A DNA stretch of 64,000 nt from Amycolatopsis australiensis (lineage in GTDB: Bacteria; Actinomycetota; Actinomycetes; Mycobacteriales; Pseudonocardiaceae), in contig NZ_FPJG01000006.1 in assembly GCF_900119165.1 (NCBI RefSeq), positions 2,852,001-2,916,000 of the forward strand, read 5' to 3'. How positions within the stretch are numbered: position 1 is the stretch's first letter; every line of letters starts with the position of its first letter. The notes beneath the pieces were generated by a model. That model made no database searches. It was not told the origin of the DNA and saw nothing but the letters and a program-made list of their open reading frames with translations. This document shows, piece by piece, positions 35,987-44,237 of this stretch. The position numbers and the translations under genes were made by a program.

Positions 35987-36733
35987 GTGCCGACCACTGG
36001 CGACGGCATGGCGGAGCGGGTCGACGAGCTGAACGCCGTCCTGGCCGACCTCGTGGGGGTCCTCGAATCGGTGTCCGACACGCCGGGTCTGCTCGACGCG
36101 GTCTGCGGCGAGGCGGTCCGGGTGGTCCCCGACGCGGACCTGGCGAGCATCATGGTCGTCCGCGACGGAGTGACGCAGACCGCCGCCTACACCGACGAGC
36201 GCGCCCAGCGCATCGACGACGTGCAGTACGCGGCGGGCGACGGTCCCGGCCTGGTCGCGGCGCTGACCGGCGAAGTCGTGCGGGTCGCGGTCGGGGACAC
36301 GGGCCCGCGGTGGCCCGAGTTCACCGCCGCGGCCAAGGAACTCGGCGTCGGCAGCTACCTGGCGGTGCCGCTGCGGGTGGACGACACCCTCGTCGGCGCC
36401 ATCACGCTGTTCGGCTTCGGCGCGCACGGCTACCACGAGTTCGACACCAAGGTGCTCCGGCTGTTCACACTGTGCGTGGAGACCGCGCTGCGGCTGACGC
36501 GCCGCTACCGGGAGGCTCGCAGGCTCGCCGACGAGCTCCACAACGCGATGGAGACGCGGGCGGTGATCGAGCAGGCCAAGGGCATGCTCATGCTGATCCA
36601 CCGGGTGAACGAGGACGCGGCGATGCAGCGGCTGATCGTCGAGTCCCAGCACACGAACATCAAGCTGCGCGACGTCGCGGCGCGGTTCACGAGGAGGATG
36701 AGCTCGGCCGACGGCGCGCCGCCGCGGCGCTAG
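35987..36733 (+). CDS. GAF-ANTAR domain regulator
   Basis: The 248-residue protein carries a GAF domain (about residues 30-170; DADLASIMVVRDG, YAAGDGPGLVAALTGEVVRV, SYLAVPLRVDDTLVGAITLFG) followed by a C-terminal ANTAR RNA-binding domain (METRAVIEQAKGMLML and LRDVAARFTRRM). ANTAR proteins act as RNA-binding antiterminators. GTG 35987 lies after GGGAGGGGTGGGCT. The signal and target RNA are unknown. Its 3' end overlaps the convergent ECF sigma gene by 47 bp. Confidence 0.88.
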   Translation: MPTTGDGMAERVDELNAVLADLVGVLESVSDTPGLLDAVCGEAVRVVPDADLASIMVVRDGVTQTAAYTDERAQRIDDVQYAAGDGPGLVAALTGEVVRVAVGDTGPRWPEFTAAAKELGVGSYLAVPLRVDDTLVGAITLFGFGAHGYHEFDTKVLRLFTLCVETALRLTRRYREARRLADELHNAMETRAVIEQAKGMLMLIHRVNEDAAMQRLIVESQHTNIKLRDVAARFTRRMSSADGAPPRR

Positions 36734-37685
36734 GAACGCCCACCGCGCCGAGCACCGGCTCGCCGCCGAAGGACGGGACCAGCGCGGCGTCGTTGAACGC
36801 GGTGATCCGCGCGACGCGCGAGCCGGTCAGCGTCAGGACCTGGACGCCGTGCGCGGCGAACCGGCCGCCGCCGGTCGCCGCGTACTCGAGCAGGGCAGGC
36901 TGGCCGTTCGCCCGGGCCGGGACCAGGCGCCACGCGCCGGGACGCAGCACGCGGCGGCTCAGGAACCCGAGCACGGCGTCACGGCCGGTGAACCACGTCG
37001 GGATCGGCGGCATCTCCAGCTCGACGTCGGCGCGCAGCAACGTCACCAGCGCGCCGGCGTCGGCCCGGACGAACGCGTCGACGTAGCCGTCGAGCAGGGT
37101 CCGGCGCGCCTGCTCGTCCGGCTCGGCGACGTCCGCCTCGACCGGGCCCGCCTCGGCGAGCCGGGCGCGGGCCCGGCGCAGCGCGCTGTCGACGGCCGCC
37201 GGGGTCGTGCCGAGCATCTCGGCGACCTCGCCGGTGCGGAACGCCAGCACGTCGCGCAACGTCAGCACCGCCCGCTGCCGCGCCGGGAGCAGCTGCAGCG
37301 CGGCGATGAACGCCAGCCGCACCCCGGCGCGCCCGGCCACCACCGCCGCCGGGTCGAGCAGCGCGTCGGGGATCGGCTGCAGCCACGGCACCGACGGGTC
37401 CGCGGCCGCCACCGCCACGCGGTGGTCGTCGGCGGGCGCGCCGAGCCCGGACGGCAGCGGCCGCCGGGCCCGGGTTTCCAGCGCGGTCAGGCACGCTGTC
37501 GTGGCGATCTTGTACAGCCAGCGCCGCACCGACGACCGGCCCTCGAAGCCGCCGAAGGCGCGCCACGCGCGCAGGTAGGTCTCCTGCACGAGGTCCTCGG
37601 CGTCGTGGATCGAGCCGAGCATGCGGTAGCAGTGCGCGAGCAGCTCCCGCCGGAACGGCTCGGTCTGCGCGGCGAAGTCGGGCAT
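36687..37685 (-). CDS. ECF RNA polymerase sigma factor with SnoaL-like C-terminal domain (SigG/SigJ type)
   Basis: The 332-residue factor has region 2 LLAHCYRMLGSIHDAEDLVQETYLRAWRAF at about 20-50 (split), region 4 LPARQRAVLTLRDVLAFRTGEVAEMLGTTPAAVDSALRRARARL near 140-185 (split), and a SnoaL-like domain from about 200. ATG 37685 is preferred. A TTG at 37694 would overlap the SDR stop as TTGA and is a real alternative. The gene follows the SDR by 5 bp, so the two form an operon. The C-terminus ends in a basic, Ser-rich tail, probably non-essential. Confidence 0.87.
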   Translation of the reverse strand: MPDFAAQTEPFRRELLAHCYRMLGSIHDAEDLVQETYLRAWRAFGGFEGRSSVRRWLYKIATTACLTALETRARRPLPSGLGAPADDHRVAVAAADPSVPWLQPIPDALLDPAAVVAGRAGVRLAFIAALQLLPARQRAVLTLRDVLAFRTGEVAEMLGTTPAAVDSALRRARARLAEAGPVEADVAEPDEQARRTLLDGYVDAFVRADAGALVTLLRADVELEMPPIPTWFTGRDAVLGFLSRRVLRPGAWRLVPARANGQPALLEYAATGGGRFAAHGVQVLTLTGSRVARITAFNDAALVPSFGGEPVLGAVGVPSAAAARRRPSSSSS

Positions 37686-37690
37686 GGTGG

Positions 37691-38419
37691 TCAAAGCGTA
37701 CGCAGGCCGGTGCCGCTGACCTGGTACTCGGCCGCGTCGCCGGTGACAATGTCGAGGACGGCCTTCGCGACCTGCTCCGGCGTCAGGACCGGCTCCATGT
37801 TCCGCACGAAGGTGTCGCGGTCGACGCCGGTGCGGGCGGCGTACCCCTCGACGCCGGCCGTGCCGAGCCCGGTGACCGGGGTGAGCTGCGGCAGGAGCGT
37901 GGCGAACCGCAGGCCGAGGCCGGCGCGTTCGGACTCCTCGGCGCCGTACGCGCGCAGGTAGCGGATCGCGGCCTTCGCGCTGGCGTACCCGCCGCTGAGC
38001 GGCGAACCCCCGATGGCCGCCCCGCTGGACATCGAGACGACGACCCCGCCCGGGTCCAGGGGCGCCCGCAGCGCGGCGCGGGTCCAGGCGAAGACGTGCC
38101 GCGTGTCGACGTGCCAGTTGCGGCTGAAGGTCTCCCAGGTCTGCTCGTGCACCGGCGCCATGTGCGGCACGGCGCCGGCGTTGAGGACGAGCAGGCCGGG
38201 CCGGTGCTCGCGGAGCACCTTCTCGGCCAGGGCGTCGTCGGTCGCGTCGGCGGCGACCGGGACGAAGCCCGCGCCGAGCTCGTCCCGCGCGGCTTCGAGG
38301 TCGTGCGCGGTGCGGGCGACGCCGACGACGGTGCGTCCCTCGGCGACGAGCGCGGCGGCGATGGCGCGCCCGAAGCCGCGGCCGGCTCCGGTGACGACGG
38401 CGGTGGTGTGGGTGGACAT
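37691..38419 (-). CDS. Short-chain dehydrogenase/reductase
   Basis: The 242-residue SDR has TGAGRGFGRA at residue 10, NAG near 80 (LVLNAGAVPHMAP), the catalytic Ser in VVSMSSGAAIGG and YASAK near 150. ATG 38419 follows GGGGAGCCCGTC. The cofactor is probably NADP(H), given the GRGFG loop and the following Arg, but the substrate is unknown. It is the first gene of an operon with the SnoaL-type ECF sigma factor, an unusual pairing that hints at co-regulation under stress. AGTGACTCAGGTCAC (38491-38505) lies 72 bp upstream. Confidence 0.88.
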   Translation of the reverse strand: MSTHTTAVVTGAGRGFGRAIAAALVAEGRTVVGVARTAHDLEAARDELGAGFVPVAADATDDALAEKVLREHRPGLLVLNAGAVPHMAPVHEQTWETFSRNWHVDTRHVFAWTRAALRAPLDPGGVVVSMSSGAAIGGSPLSGGYASAKAAIRYLRAYGAEESERAGLGLRFATLLPQLTPVTGLGTAGVEGYAARTGVDRDTFVRNMEPVLTPEQVAKAVLDIVTGDAAEYQVSGTGLRTL

Positions 38420-38530
38420 GACGGGCTCCCCGGTGGTCTCGGCGATGCGGACCGGATCAAGACCACCGGCGGCCCGGGAAACCGTCGCCGAGTGACTCAG
38501 GTCACAGCTGCGGTGTCGCGGCGCGGGGGC

Positions 38531-38570
38531 GTGAGCGGGAAACCGGGTTGGCACCCGGTTTCCCGCTCAC
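38531..38570. repeat. Inverted repeat overlapping a stop codon (REP-like copy 3)
   Basis: GTGAGCGGGAAACCGGGT (38531-38548) pairs perfectly over 18 bp with ACCCGGTTTCCCGCTCAC (38553-38570), with a 4-nt loop. The right arm contains the TGA stop of the RpiR-type gene. It is a probable terminator and shares GTGAGCGGGAAAC with copy 2. Confidence 0.7.
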
Positions 38571-39445
38571 GAGGGCTTGGCCGACGGGCGGCGGTGCAGC
38601 AGGTCGAACCGCGACCACATGGCTTCCGCGGCCTCGATGGACTCGCTCGTCCGGGCGGGGTCGACCGCCGCCAGCTGCGCCACGATCGCCTGGACCAGCG
38701 CCATGCCGGCGGTCAGCGACGGGAAGAACGTCACACCCTCGGCGGGCACCATCAGCACGTGCTCGACCGCGCCCGCCAGCGCCGGGCTGGCCGCGTCCGT
38801 CACCGCGAACACGCGGGCGCCGCGGCGCTTGGCCTCGTCCGCCGCCAGGACGGTGCTCTCGTACAGGCGCCAGAAGCTGATCGCCACCAGCACGTCGTCG
38901 GACGTCAGTTTCGCCGTCTGGTTCGCCAGTTCCGCGTCGCCGGCCGTGATCGCGTGGACGTCGTAGCCCGCGAGACGCGCGTTGTGCGCGAAGGCGATGC
39001 CGACTGCCGCGTAGCTGCCGTCGGCGATCACCACCGTCCGCCGCGCCGCGGCGATCGCGCGGGCGACCTCGCGGATCACGTCTTCGTCGAACCGCCGGTT
39101 CAGCAGGGCCAGGCTGTCGAGGTCGCGGCGCAGCGACGCCGAGCCCGGCGAGCCGACGTCGCGATGTTCCTCGGCGACCTGCGGCGCGCTCAGCGACGAC
39201 ATGTACCGCGCCCGCAGCTCCTGCTGCAACGCGGGCCAGCCGGCGAAGCCGAGCGCCTGGGCGGTGCGCGTCACGGTCGCGACGTTGACCCCGGCGAGCT
39301 GCGCCAGCTCGGCCGTCGAGCCGAACGAGGCCCGCCTCGGCTGGGAGACGAGCACCTCCAGCACCGCGGCCGACTTCGGCCGCAGCCCCCGCGCGGGCAG
39401 CCGGTCGCGCAGCCAGCCCTCGAAACCGTCGTCGGGTTCCGCCAC
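38567..39445 (-). CDS. RpiR/MurR family transcriptional regulator
   Basis: The 292-residue protein has an N-terminal HTH_6 domain (STAELAQLAGVNVATVTRTAQALGF, about residues 42-66, split) and a C-terminal SIS sugar-phosphate-type domain (VVIADGSYAAVGIAFAHNARLAGYDVHAI, VLVAISFWR, ARVFAVTDAASPALAG). GTG 39445 follows GAGGGAGGGC. It is divergent from the MFS-GAF-amidohydrolase operon, with a TTGCAA repeat between, and is probably its regulator. The effector would be a phosphorylated sugar or related small molecule. Confidence 0.87.
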   Translation of the reverse strand: MAEPDDGFEGWLRDRLPARGLRPKSAAVLEVLVSQPRRASFGSTAELAQLAGVNVATVTRTAQALGFAGWPALQQELRARYMSSLSAPQVAEEHRDVGSPGSASLRRDLDSLALLNRRFDEDVIREVARAIAAARRTVVIADGSYAAVGIAFAHNARLAGYDVHAITAGDAELANQTAKLTSDDVLVAISFWRLYESTVLAADEAKRRGARVFAVTDAASPALAGAVEHVLMVPAEGVTFFPSLTAGMALVQAIVAQLAAVDPARTSESIEAAEAMWSRFDLLHRRPSAKPS

Positions 39446-39492
39446 TTCGTGCCCTCCCTCGTTCGCGTAGACCGTAACGCAGGGATGTCGAC

Positions 39493-39532
39493 TTGCAACA
39501 AACATTGCAAAACAGCGAAAGTGCAGTATACG
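39493..39532 (+). promoter_or_regulatory. Promoter with overlapping TTGCAA operator for the MFS operon
   Basis: Two TTGCAA words (39493-39498 and 39505-39510) are 12 bp apart. The second, with N16 and TATACG (39527-39532), makes a plausible sigma-70-type promoter reading into the MFS gene. A regulator on the repeat would cover the -35 box. Confidence 0.5.
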
Positions 39533-39574
39533 TTGTCCGCACTCCTCGGCGCCCGGACACGGAAGGCGTTCCCC

Positions 39575-40966
39575 ATGACCCTGCTGGCACGACTGGATCG
39601 GCTCCCGCTGAGCCGTCCCCACTACAAACTGCTGCTCATCGGCGGGCTCGGCTACACCTTCGACGGCATGGACTCGGCGGTCGTCGCCTTCCTCCTGCCC
39701 AGCGCGAAGGCCGCCTGGCACCTCGGCAACGGCCAGCTCGGCCTGATCGGGTCCGCGACGCCGTTCGGCTTCCTCTTCGGCGCGATCGCCGCCGGCCTGC
39801 TCGGCGACCGCATCGGCCGCAAGAAGGTCATGATGTACGCGCTGGCCTTCTACGCGGTGTTCTCCGTCGTCGCGTCGTTCTCGCCCAACTACGAAATCTT
39901 CCTCGGCGCCCGGGTGCTCGCCGGCGCGGGCGCCGGTGCGGAAAGCGCCATCATCGCGCCGTTCCTGTCCGAGTTCGTCCCGGCCAAGCGGCGCGGCTGG
40001 TTCGTCGGCGCGCTCGCCGGCTTCTTCTCGTTCGGCTTCGTGGCGGCCGCGCTGATCGGGCGGTTCGTCGTGCCGTCGTTCGACGAAGGCTGGCGCGTCG
40101 CGCAGCTGGTCACCGCGCTGCCGATCGTGATGCTCCTGTGGTGGCGGCGGTCCCTGCCCGAGTCGCCGCGGTTCCTGCTCGCGCAGGGCCGCACCGCCGA
40201 AGCCGAAAACGTCGTCGCGAAGATGGAACGCGACGTCGAGAAGGCGACCGGCGCGGCCCTCCCGCCGGTGCCCGCCGCCGACGCGCGGCCGGCGACCGAG
40301 ACGCCGAAGGTCAACCTGTTCAGCGCGCTGAAGTTCCTGTGGAGCCCGGCCATGCGGCGCCGGACGGCGGTGATCTGGACCGTCTGGTTCGTGATCACGT
40401 TCTCCTACTACGGTTTCTTCTCCTGGATCCCGACGCTGCTGGTGGAACGCGGGATCACGGTGACGAAGAGCTTCGAGTTCTCGATCATCATCTACCTGGC
40501 CCAGGTGCCCGGGTACTTCTCGGCCGCGTGGCTGTCGGAACGGCTCGACCGCAAGCACACCATCGCGCTCTACCTCGCCGGTTCGGCCGTGAGCGCGTTC
40601 TGGCTGAGCCAGACGAGCGCGCCGTGGTCGATCACGCTCGCCGGTGCGGTGCTGTCGTTCTTCCTCAACGGCACCTACGCCGGGGTGTACTCCTACACGC
40701 CCGAGGTGTTCCCGACCTGGATCCGCGCCAGCGGCACCGGCCTGTCCAGCGCGTTCGGCCGGGTCGGCAGCATCCTCGCGCCGACCATCATCGGCCTGTC
40801 GGCGGCGAGCCTCGGCTTCGCCGGCGTGTTCGGCCTGACGACGGCCGTGCTGGCCGCCGGGGTGCTCTGCGTGCTCGTCTTCGGCCTGTCCACCGCGGGC
40901 CGCTCGCTGGAAGAACTGACCGAACACGGCGCGCCGGTGGCCGCCGCGAAGGAGATGACGCAGTGA
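39575..40966 (+). CDS. MFS transporter (sugar/aromatic acid-porter type)
   Basis: The 463-residue protein has 12 predicted membrane helices. GDRIGRKKVMMYALAFYAVF near residue 82 is the family loop 2-3 signature, and SLPESPRFLLAQGRTAEAE near 190 is typical of sugar-porter and aromatic-acid porters. ATG 39575 is chosen over a very long upstream frame that is antisense to the RpiR gene. Its end overlaps the GAF gene by 4 bp (GTGA), which in turn overlaps the amidohydrolase by 4 bp. It probably imports the substrate of that amidohydrolase. Confidence 0.9.
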   Translation: MTLLARLDRLPLSRPHYKLLLIGGLGYTFDGMDSAVVAFLLPSAKAAWHLGNGQLGLIGSATPFGFLFGAIAAGLLGDRIGRKKVMMYALAFYAVFSVVASFSPNYEIFLGARVLAGAGAGAESAIIAPFLSEFVPAKRRGWFVGALAGFFSFGFVAAALIGRFVVPSFDEGWRVAQLVTALPIVMLLWWRRSLPESPRFLLAQGRTAEAENVVAKMERDVEKATGAALPPVPAADARPATETPKVNLFSALKFLWSPAMRRRTAVIWTVWFVITFSYYGFFSWIPTLLVERGITVTKSFEFSIIIYLAQVPGYFSAAWLSERLDRKHTIALYLAGSAVSAFWLSQTSAPWSITLAGAVLSFFLNGTYAGVYSYTPEVFPTWIRASGTGLSSAFGRVGSILAPTIIGLSAASLGFAGVFGLTTAVLAAGVLCVLVFGLSTAGRSLEELTEHGAPVAAAKEMTQ

Positions 40967-41388
40967 GTCTGTCCACTGTGGAGGACAAGGTGCGCGCCGA
41001 ACTGGGCGTGCGGCTGTTCACCGTGCTCGCGTGGGTGCCGGAGCGCCGGGCGCTGCGGCGGGTGCACAGCAGCCATCCGGCGGAGTACCCGGTGGGCGGG
41101 GAGAAGACGGTCGAGGTCGCCGCGGGCTGGCTCGAGCGCTGCATCACCGCGCAGGAGCCGTACTTCGGCCCGGACCGGGCGGCGGTGCGGGAGATCTTCG
41201 CCGACCACGAGCTGATCGAGAGCCTCGGCTGCGGTTCGATCATCAACGTGCCGGTGGTCGCGGACGGCCGGACGCTCGGCGTGCTCAACATCCTCGACGC
41301 GGAAGGCGCCTACGACGAGGATTCCGTGAAAACGGCCCAATCGCTCGCGCCGCTGGCCGTGCCGGCGCTGCTGGAGGAGGAGAAGTGA
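40963..41388 (+). CDS. Single-domain GAF protein
   Basis: A 141-residue free-standing GAF domain: FTVLAWVPERRALRRVHSSHPAEYPVGGEKTVEV in the first third (split), GCGSIINVPVVADGRTLGVLNILDAEGAYDE in the last third (split). No kinase, DNA-binding or cyclase domain is attached. It is translationally coupled on both sides to a transporter and an amidohydrolase, so it may sense or bind their substrate. It could instead be an enzyme, since a GAF fold is also used by free methionine-R-sulfoxide reductase; the only Cys here is in the LGCGS and LERC segments. Confidence 0.75.
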   Translation: MSLSTVEDKVRAELGVRLFTVLAWVPERRALRRVHSSHPAEYPVGGEKTVEVAAGWLERCITAQEPYFGPDRAAVREIFADHELIESLGCGSIINVPVVADGRTLGVLNILDAEGAYDEDSVKTAQSLAPLAVPALLEEEK

Positions 41389-42599
41389 CCGGAAACCTGC
41401 TGCTGCGCAACGCCCGGCTGCTCGATCCGCTGTCCGGCGAGTACACCGAGGGCGACCTGCGGTGCGCCGACGGCCGCATCGCCGAGGTGGGGCCGGACCT
41501 GGCCGCGGCCGACGTGCCCACGCTCGACCTGCGCGGCGCGGTCGTCCTGCCCGGCCTCGTCGACGCGCACGTCCACGTCACGGCGTCGACGGCCGACCTG
41601 GGCTCGCTGCCGTCGTCGTCACCCTCGTACGTGGCCGCGCACAGCGCGCGCACGATGAGCCGGATGCTCGACCGCGGCTTCACCACGGTCCGCGACGCGT
41701 CGGGGGCGGACTACGGGCTCGCCGACGCCCAGGCGGAGGGGCTGTTCCGCGGTCCGCGGCTGCTGTTCTGCGGGCGGGCGCTGAGCCAGACCGGCGGCCA
41801 CGGCGACAGCCGGACCCGCGGCACGCAGGTGAAGGACGACCATCCGTGCTGCGCGGGCCTGGGCCGGGTGGCCGACGGCGTCGACGCGGTCCGCGCGGCG
41901 GCCCGCGACGAGCTGCGCAAGGGCGCGCACCACATCAAGGTGATGGCCTCCGGCGGCGTCGCCTCGCCGACCGACCGCATCGACTCGACGCAGTACTCGG
42001 CCGAGGAGCTGCGCGCGATCGTCGAGGAAGCCGAGGCGGCGAACCGGTACGTGGCCGCGCACGCCTACACCGCCCGCGCGGTGAACCGGGCGCTGGAGCT
42101 GGGCGTCCGGTCGATCGAGCACGGCAACCTCCTCGACGACCGCAGCGTTTCGCTGTTCCTCGCGCACGACGCGTTCCTCGTCCCGACGCTGGTGACGTAC
42201 TGGGCGCTCAAGGAGGAAGGCCGCGAGCACGGGCTGCCGGAGTCCAGCTGGCGCAAGGTGGACGAGGTGCTGGGCGCAGGGCTGGCGGCACTGGACCGCG
42301 CGGCCCGCGCCGGCGTGAAGATCGTCTACGGGACCGACCTGCTGGGCGGGATGCACCGCCACCAGAACCACGAGTTCCGCCTGCGCGCCGAGGTCCAGAC
42401 CCCGCTGGAGGTCATCCGCTCGGCGACGTCGACGGCGGCGGAGCTGCTGAACCTCACGGGCGAGATCGGCACGCTGGCCCCGGGCGCCCACGCGGACCTC
42501 CTCGTCCTGGACGGCGACCCGCTGGCCGACATCGGGGTGCTGGCGGAGCCGAAGCACTTCCGCCACGTCGTCCAGGGCGGCGAGGTGGTCGTGGGCTGA
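41385..42599 (+). CDS. Metal-dependent amidohydrolase (imidazolonepropionase/peptidase-like)
   Basis: The 404-residue enzyme has the amidohydrolase barrel: GLVDAHVHVTAS near 58 (HxH metal ligands), HHIKVMASGGVASPTDR near 185 (bridging Lys), AAHAYTARAVNRALELGVRSIEHGNLLDD near 225-252 (two His, split) and IVYGTDLLGGMHRHQ near 310 (Asp). This is the Zn-dependent group with members acting on Xaa-Arg/Lys dipeptides or cyclic amides. The substrate is unknown. It is coupled to the GAF gene, and its transporter and regulator lie upstream. Confidence 0.85.
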   Translation: MTGNLLLRNARLLDPLSGEYTEGDLRCADGRIAEVGPDLAAADVPTLDLRGAVVLPGLVDAHVHVTASTADLGSLPSSSPSYVAAHSARTMSRMLDRGFTTVRDASGADYGLADAQAEGLFRGPRLLFCGRALSQTGGHGDSRTRGTQVKDDHPCCAGLGRVADGVDAVRAAARDELRKGAHHIKVMASGGVASPTDRIDSTQYSAEELRAIVEEAEAANRYVAAHAYTARAVNRALELGVRSIEHGNLLDDRSVSLFLAHDAFLVPTLVTYWALKEEGREHGLPESSWRKVDEVLGAGLAALDRAARAGVKIVYGTDLLGGMHRHQNHEFRLRAEVQTPLEVIRSATSTAAELLNLTGEIGTLAPGAHADLLVLDGDPLADIGVLAEPKHFRHVVQGGEVVVG

Positions 42600-42683
42600 C
42601 CGGCCGCACCGGCTCGGCCGGCCGCTGGATCTTCCGGCGAAGATGGCAGGGTTGTCCGCGCGGGTGCCGGGTAACCACCTCCG

Positions 42684-43706
42684 ATGCGCATCGTGGTCAC
42701 CGGAGCGACCGGCAACATCGGGACCGGCGTCGTCGCCGCCTTGGACGCCGATCCGCAGGTCGAGGCCGTCGTCGGGCTGGCGCGGCGGCCGGCGGCGGGC
42801 GTCGTCACCGCCGACGTCGAGCGGGACGACCTCGTGCCGCTCTTCCGCGGCGCCGACGCCGTCGTGCACCTCGCCTGGCTGTTCCAGCCCACCCGGCGCC
42901 CCGAGCGCACCTGGCGCGCGAACGTCCTGGGGTCGCTGCGGGTGTTCGACGCCGTCGCGACGGCGGGCGTGCCCAAGCTGGTGTACTCCTCGTCCGTCGG
43001 CGCGTACTCACCGCGCGAGGACGACGACCCGGTGACCGAGGACTGGCCGACGCACGGCTGGCCCGGCGCGGCGTACACGCGCGAGAAGTCCTACCTCGAG
43101 CGGTACCTGGACGCGTTCGAGCAACGGCACCCGGAACTGGCCGTGGTCCGGATGCGGCCCGGGTTCGTCTTCCAGCGCGCCGCCGCGACGGAACAACGCC
43201 GCCTGTTCGCCGGGCCGTTCCTGCCGGGCTCGCTGGTCCGGCCGGGTTTGCTGCCGGTCGTGCCGGACGTCCCGGGCCTGCGCGTGCAGGTCGTGCACAC
43301 CGCCGACCTGGCCGACGCGGTCCGCCGGGCGGTGACGCGGCCGGTGCGCGGCGCGTTCAACATCGCGACCGGCCCGGTGGTCGACCCGCGGTTCCTCGCG
43401 GGCCTGCTGCACGCGCGCCCGGTGCCGGTACCGGTCGCCGTGGTCCGCGCCGCCGTGGACGCGGCCTGGCGCCTGCACGCGGTGCCCGCGTCGCCGGGCC
43501 TGTTCGACGCGGTCATGCGGCTGCCGCTGCTCGACACCACCCGCGCACAGGCCGAACTGGACTGGCAGCCGCGGCACGACGCCGCGGCGACGCTGACCGA
43601 GTTCCTGTCCGGGCTGCGCTCCGGCGCCGGCGCGGACACCGCGCCGCTGGCCCCGGACCGGCACCGGCTGCACGAGATCTCGACGGGCATCGGCCGCCGT
43701 CCGTAG
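42684..43706 (+). CDS. NAD-dependent epimerase/dehydratase family protein
   Basis: The 340-residue extended SDR has MRIVVTGATGNIGTGVVAAL at the N-terminus, VYSSSVGAYSP near 95 with the catalytic Ser, and AYTREKSYLERYL near 130 with the YxxxK pair. The C-terminal substrate domain has no clear sugar-nucleotide specificity. It ends 15 bp before the Fe-S subunit of a molybdenum oxidoreductase and is probably in the same operon, which suggests the two act on one pathway. Confidence 0.85.
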   Translation: MRIVVTGATGNIGTGVVAALDADPQVEAVVGLARRPAAGVVTADVERDDLVPLFRGADAVVHLAWLFQPTRRPERTWRANVLGSLRVFDAVATAGVPKLVYSSSVGAYSPREDDDPVTEDWPTHGWPGAAYTREKSYLERYLDAFEQRHPELAVVRMRPGFVFQRAAATEQRRLFAGPFLPGSLVRPGLLPVVPDVPGLRVQVVHTADLADAVRRAVTRPVRGAFNIATGPVVDPRFLAGLLHARPVPVPVAVVRAAVDAAWRLHAVPASPGLFDAVMRLPLLDTTRAQAELDWQPRHDAAATLTEFLSGLRSGAGADTAPLAPDRHRLHEISTGIGRRP

Positions 43707-43721
43707 CCGAGAGGAGAAGCC

Positions 43722-44237
43722 ATGACGCGCGCCTGCGCACTCGAACTGCGGGTCGACGGCACCGCGCACCGGCTGGAGGTCGACCCGCGGCGGACCCTGC
43801 TGGACCTGCTGCGCGACCAGCTGGGCGGGTACAGCCCGAAGAAGGGCTGCGACCACGGCCAGTGCGGTGCCTGCACGGTGCTGCTCGACGGACGCCGCGT
43901 CCTGGCCTGCCTCATCCTCGCCGTGACCTGCGAAGGCGCCGAGGTGACGACGGCGGCCGGCCTCGCTCCCGGCGGCGAGCTGCACCCGGTCCAGCAGGCG
44001 TTCCTCGAGCACGACGGCTTCCAGTGCGGCTACTGCACGCCCGGCCAGATCTGTTCCGCGGCGGGCCTGCTGGCCGAGTTCGCCGCCGGCGCGCCGAGCC
44101 ACGTCACCACGCCGGTCACCGACGCTCCACAGTGGACGGACGAGGAGATCGCCGAGCGGATGAGCGGGAACCTGTGCCGTTGCGGTGCCTACGCCGGGAT
44201 CGTCGCGGCGGTCCGGCAGGCGGGGGAGGAGCGGTGA
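43722..44237 (+). CDS. Molybdenum aldehyde oxidoreductase, 2Fe-2S subunit (PaoA/YagT-like)
   Basis: The 171-residue protein has two [2Fe-2S] sets: plant-type GCDHGQCGACTVLLDGRRVLAC near residues 43-65 (split) and the helical C-terminal set GFQCGYCTPGQ near 100 with NLCRCGAYAGI near 150. No Tat signal is seen, unlike E. coli PaoA, so the enzyme should be cytoplasmic. Electrons pass from the molybdenum centre to FAD through these clusters. It overlaps the FAD subunit by 4 bp. Confidence 0.92.
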   Translation: MTRACALELRVDGTAHRLEVDPRRTLLDLLRDQLGGYSPKKGCDHGQCGACTVLLDGRRVLACLILAVTCEGAEVTTAAGLAPGGELHPVQQAFLEHDGFQCGYCTPGQICSAAGLLAEFAAGAPSHVTTPVTDAPQWTDEEIAERMSGNLCRCGAYAGIVAAVRQAGEER

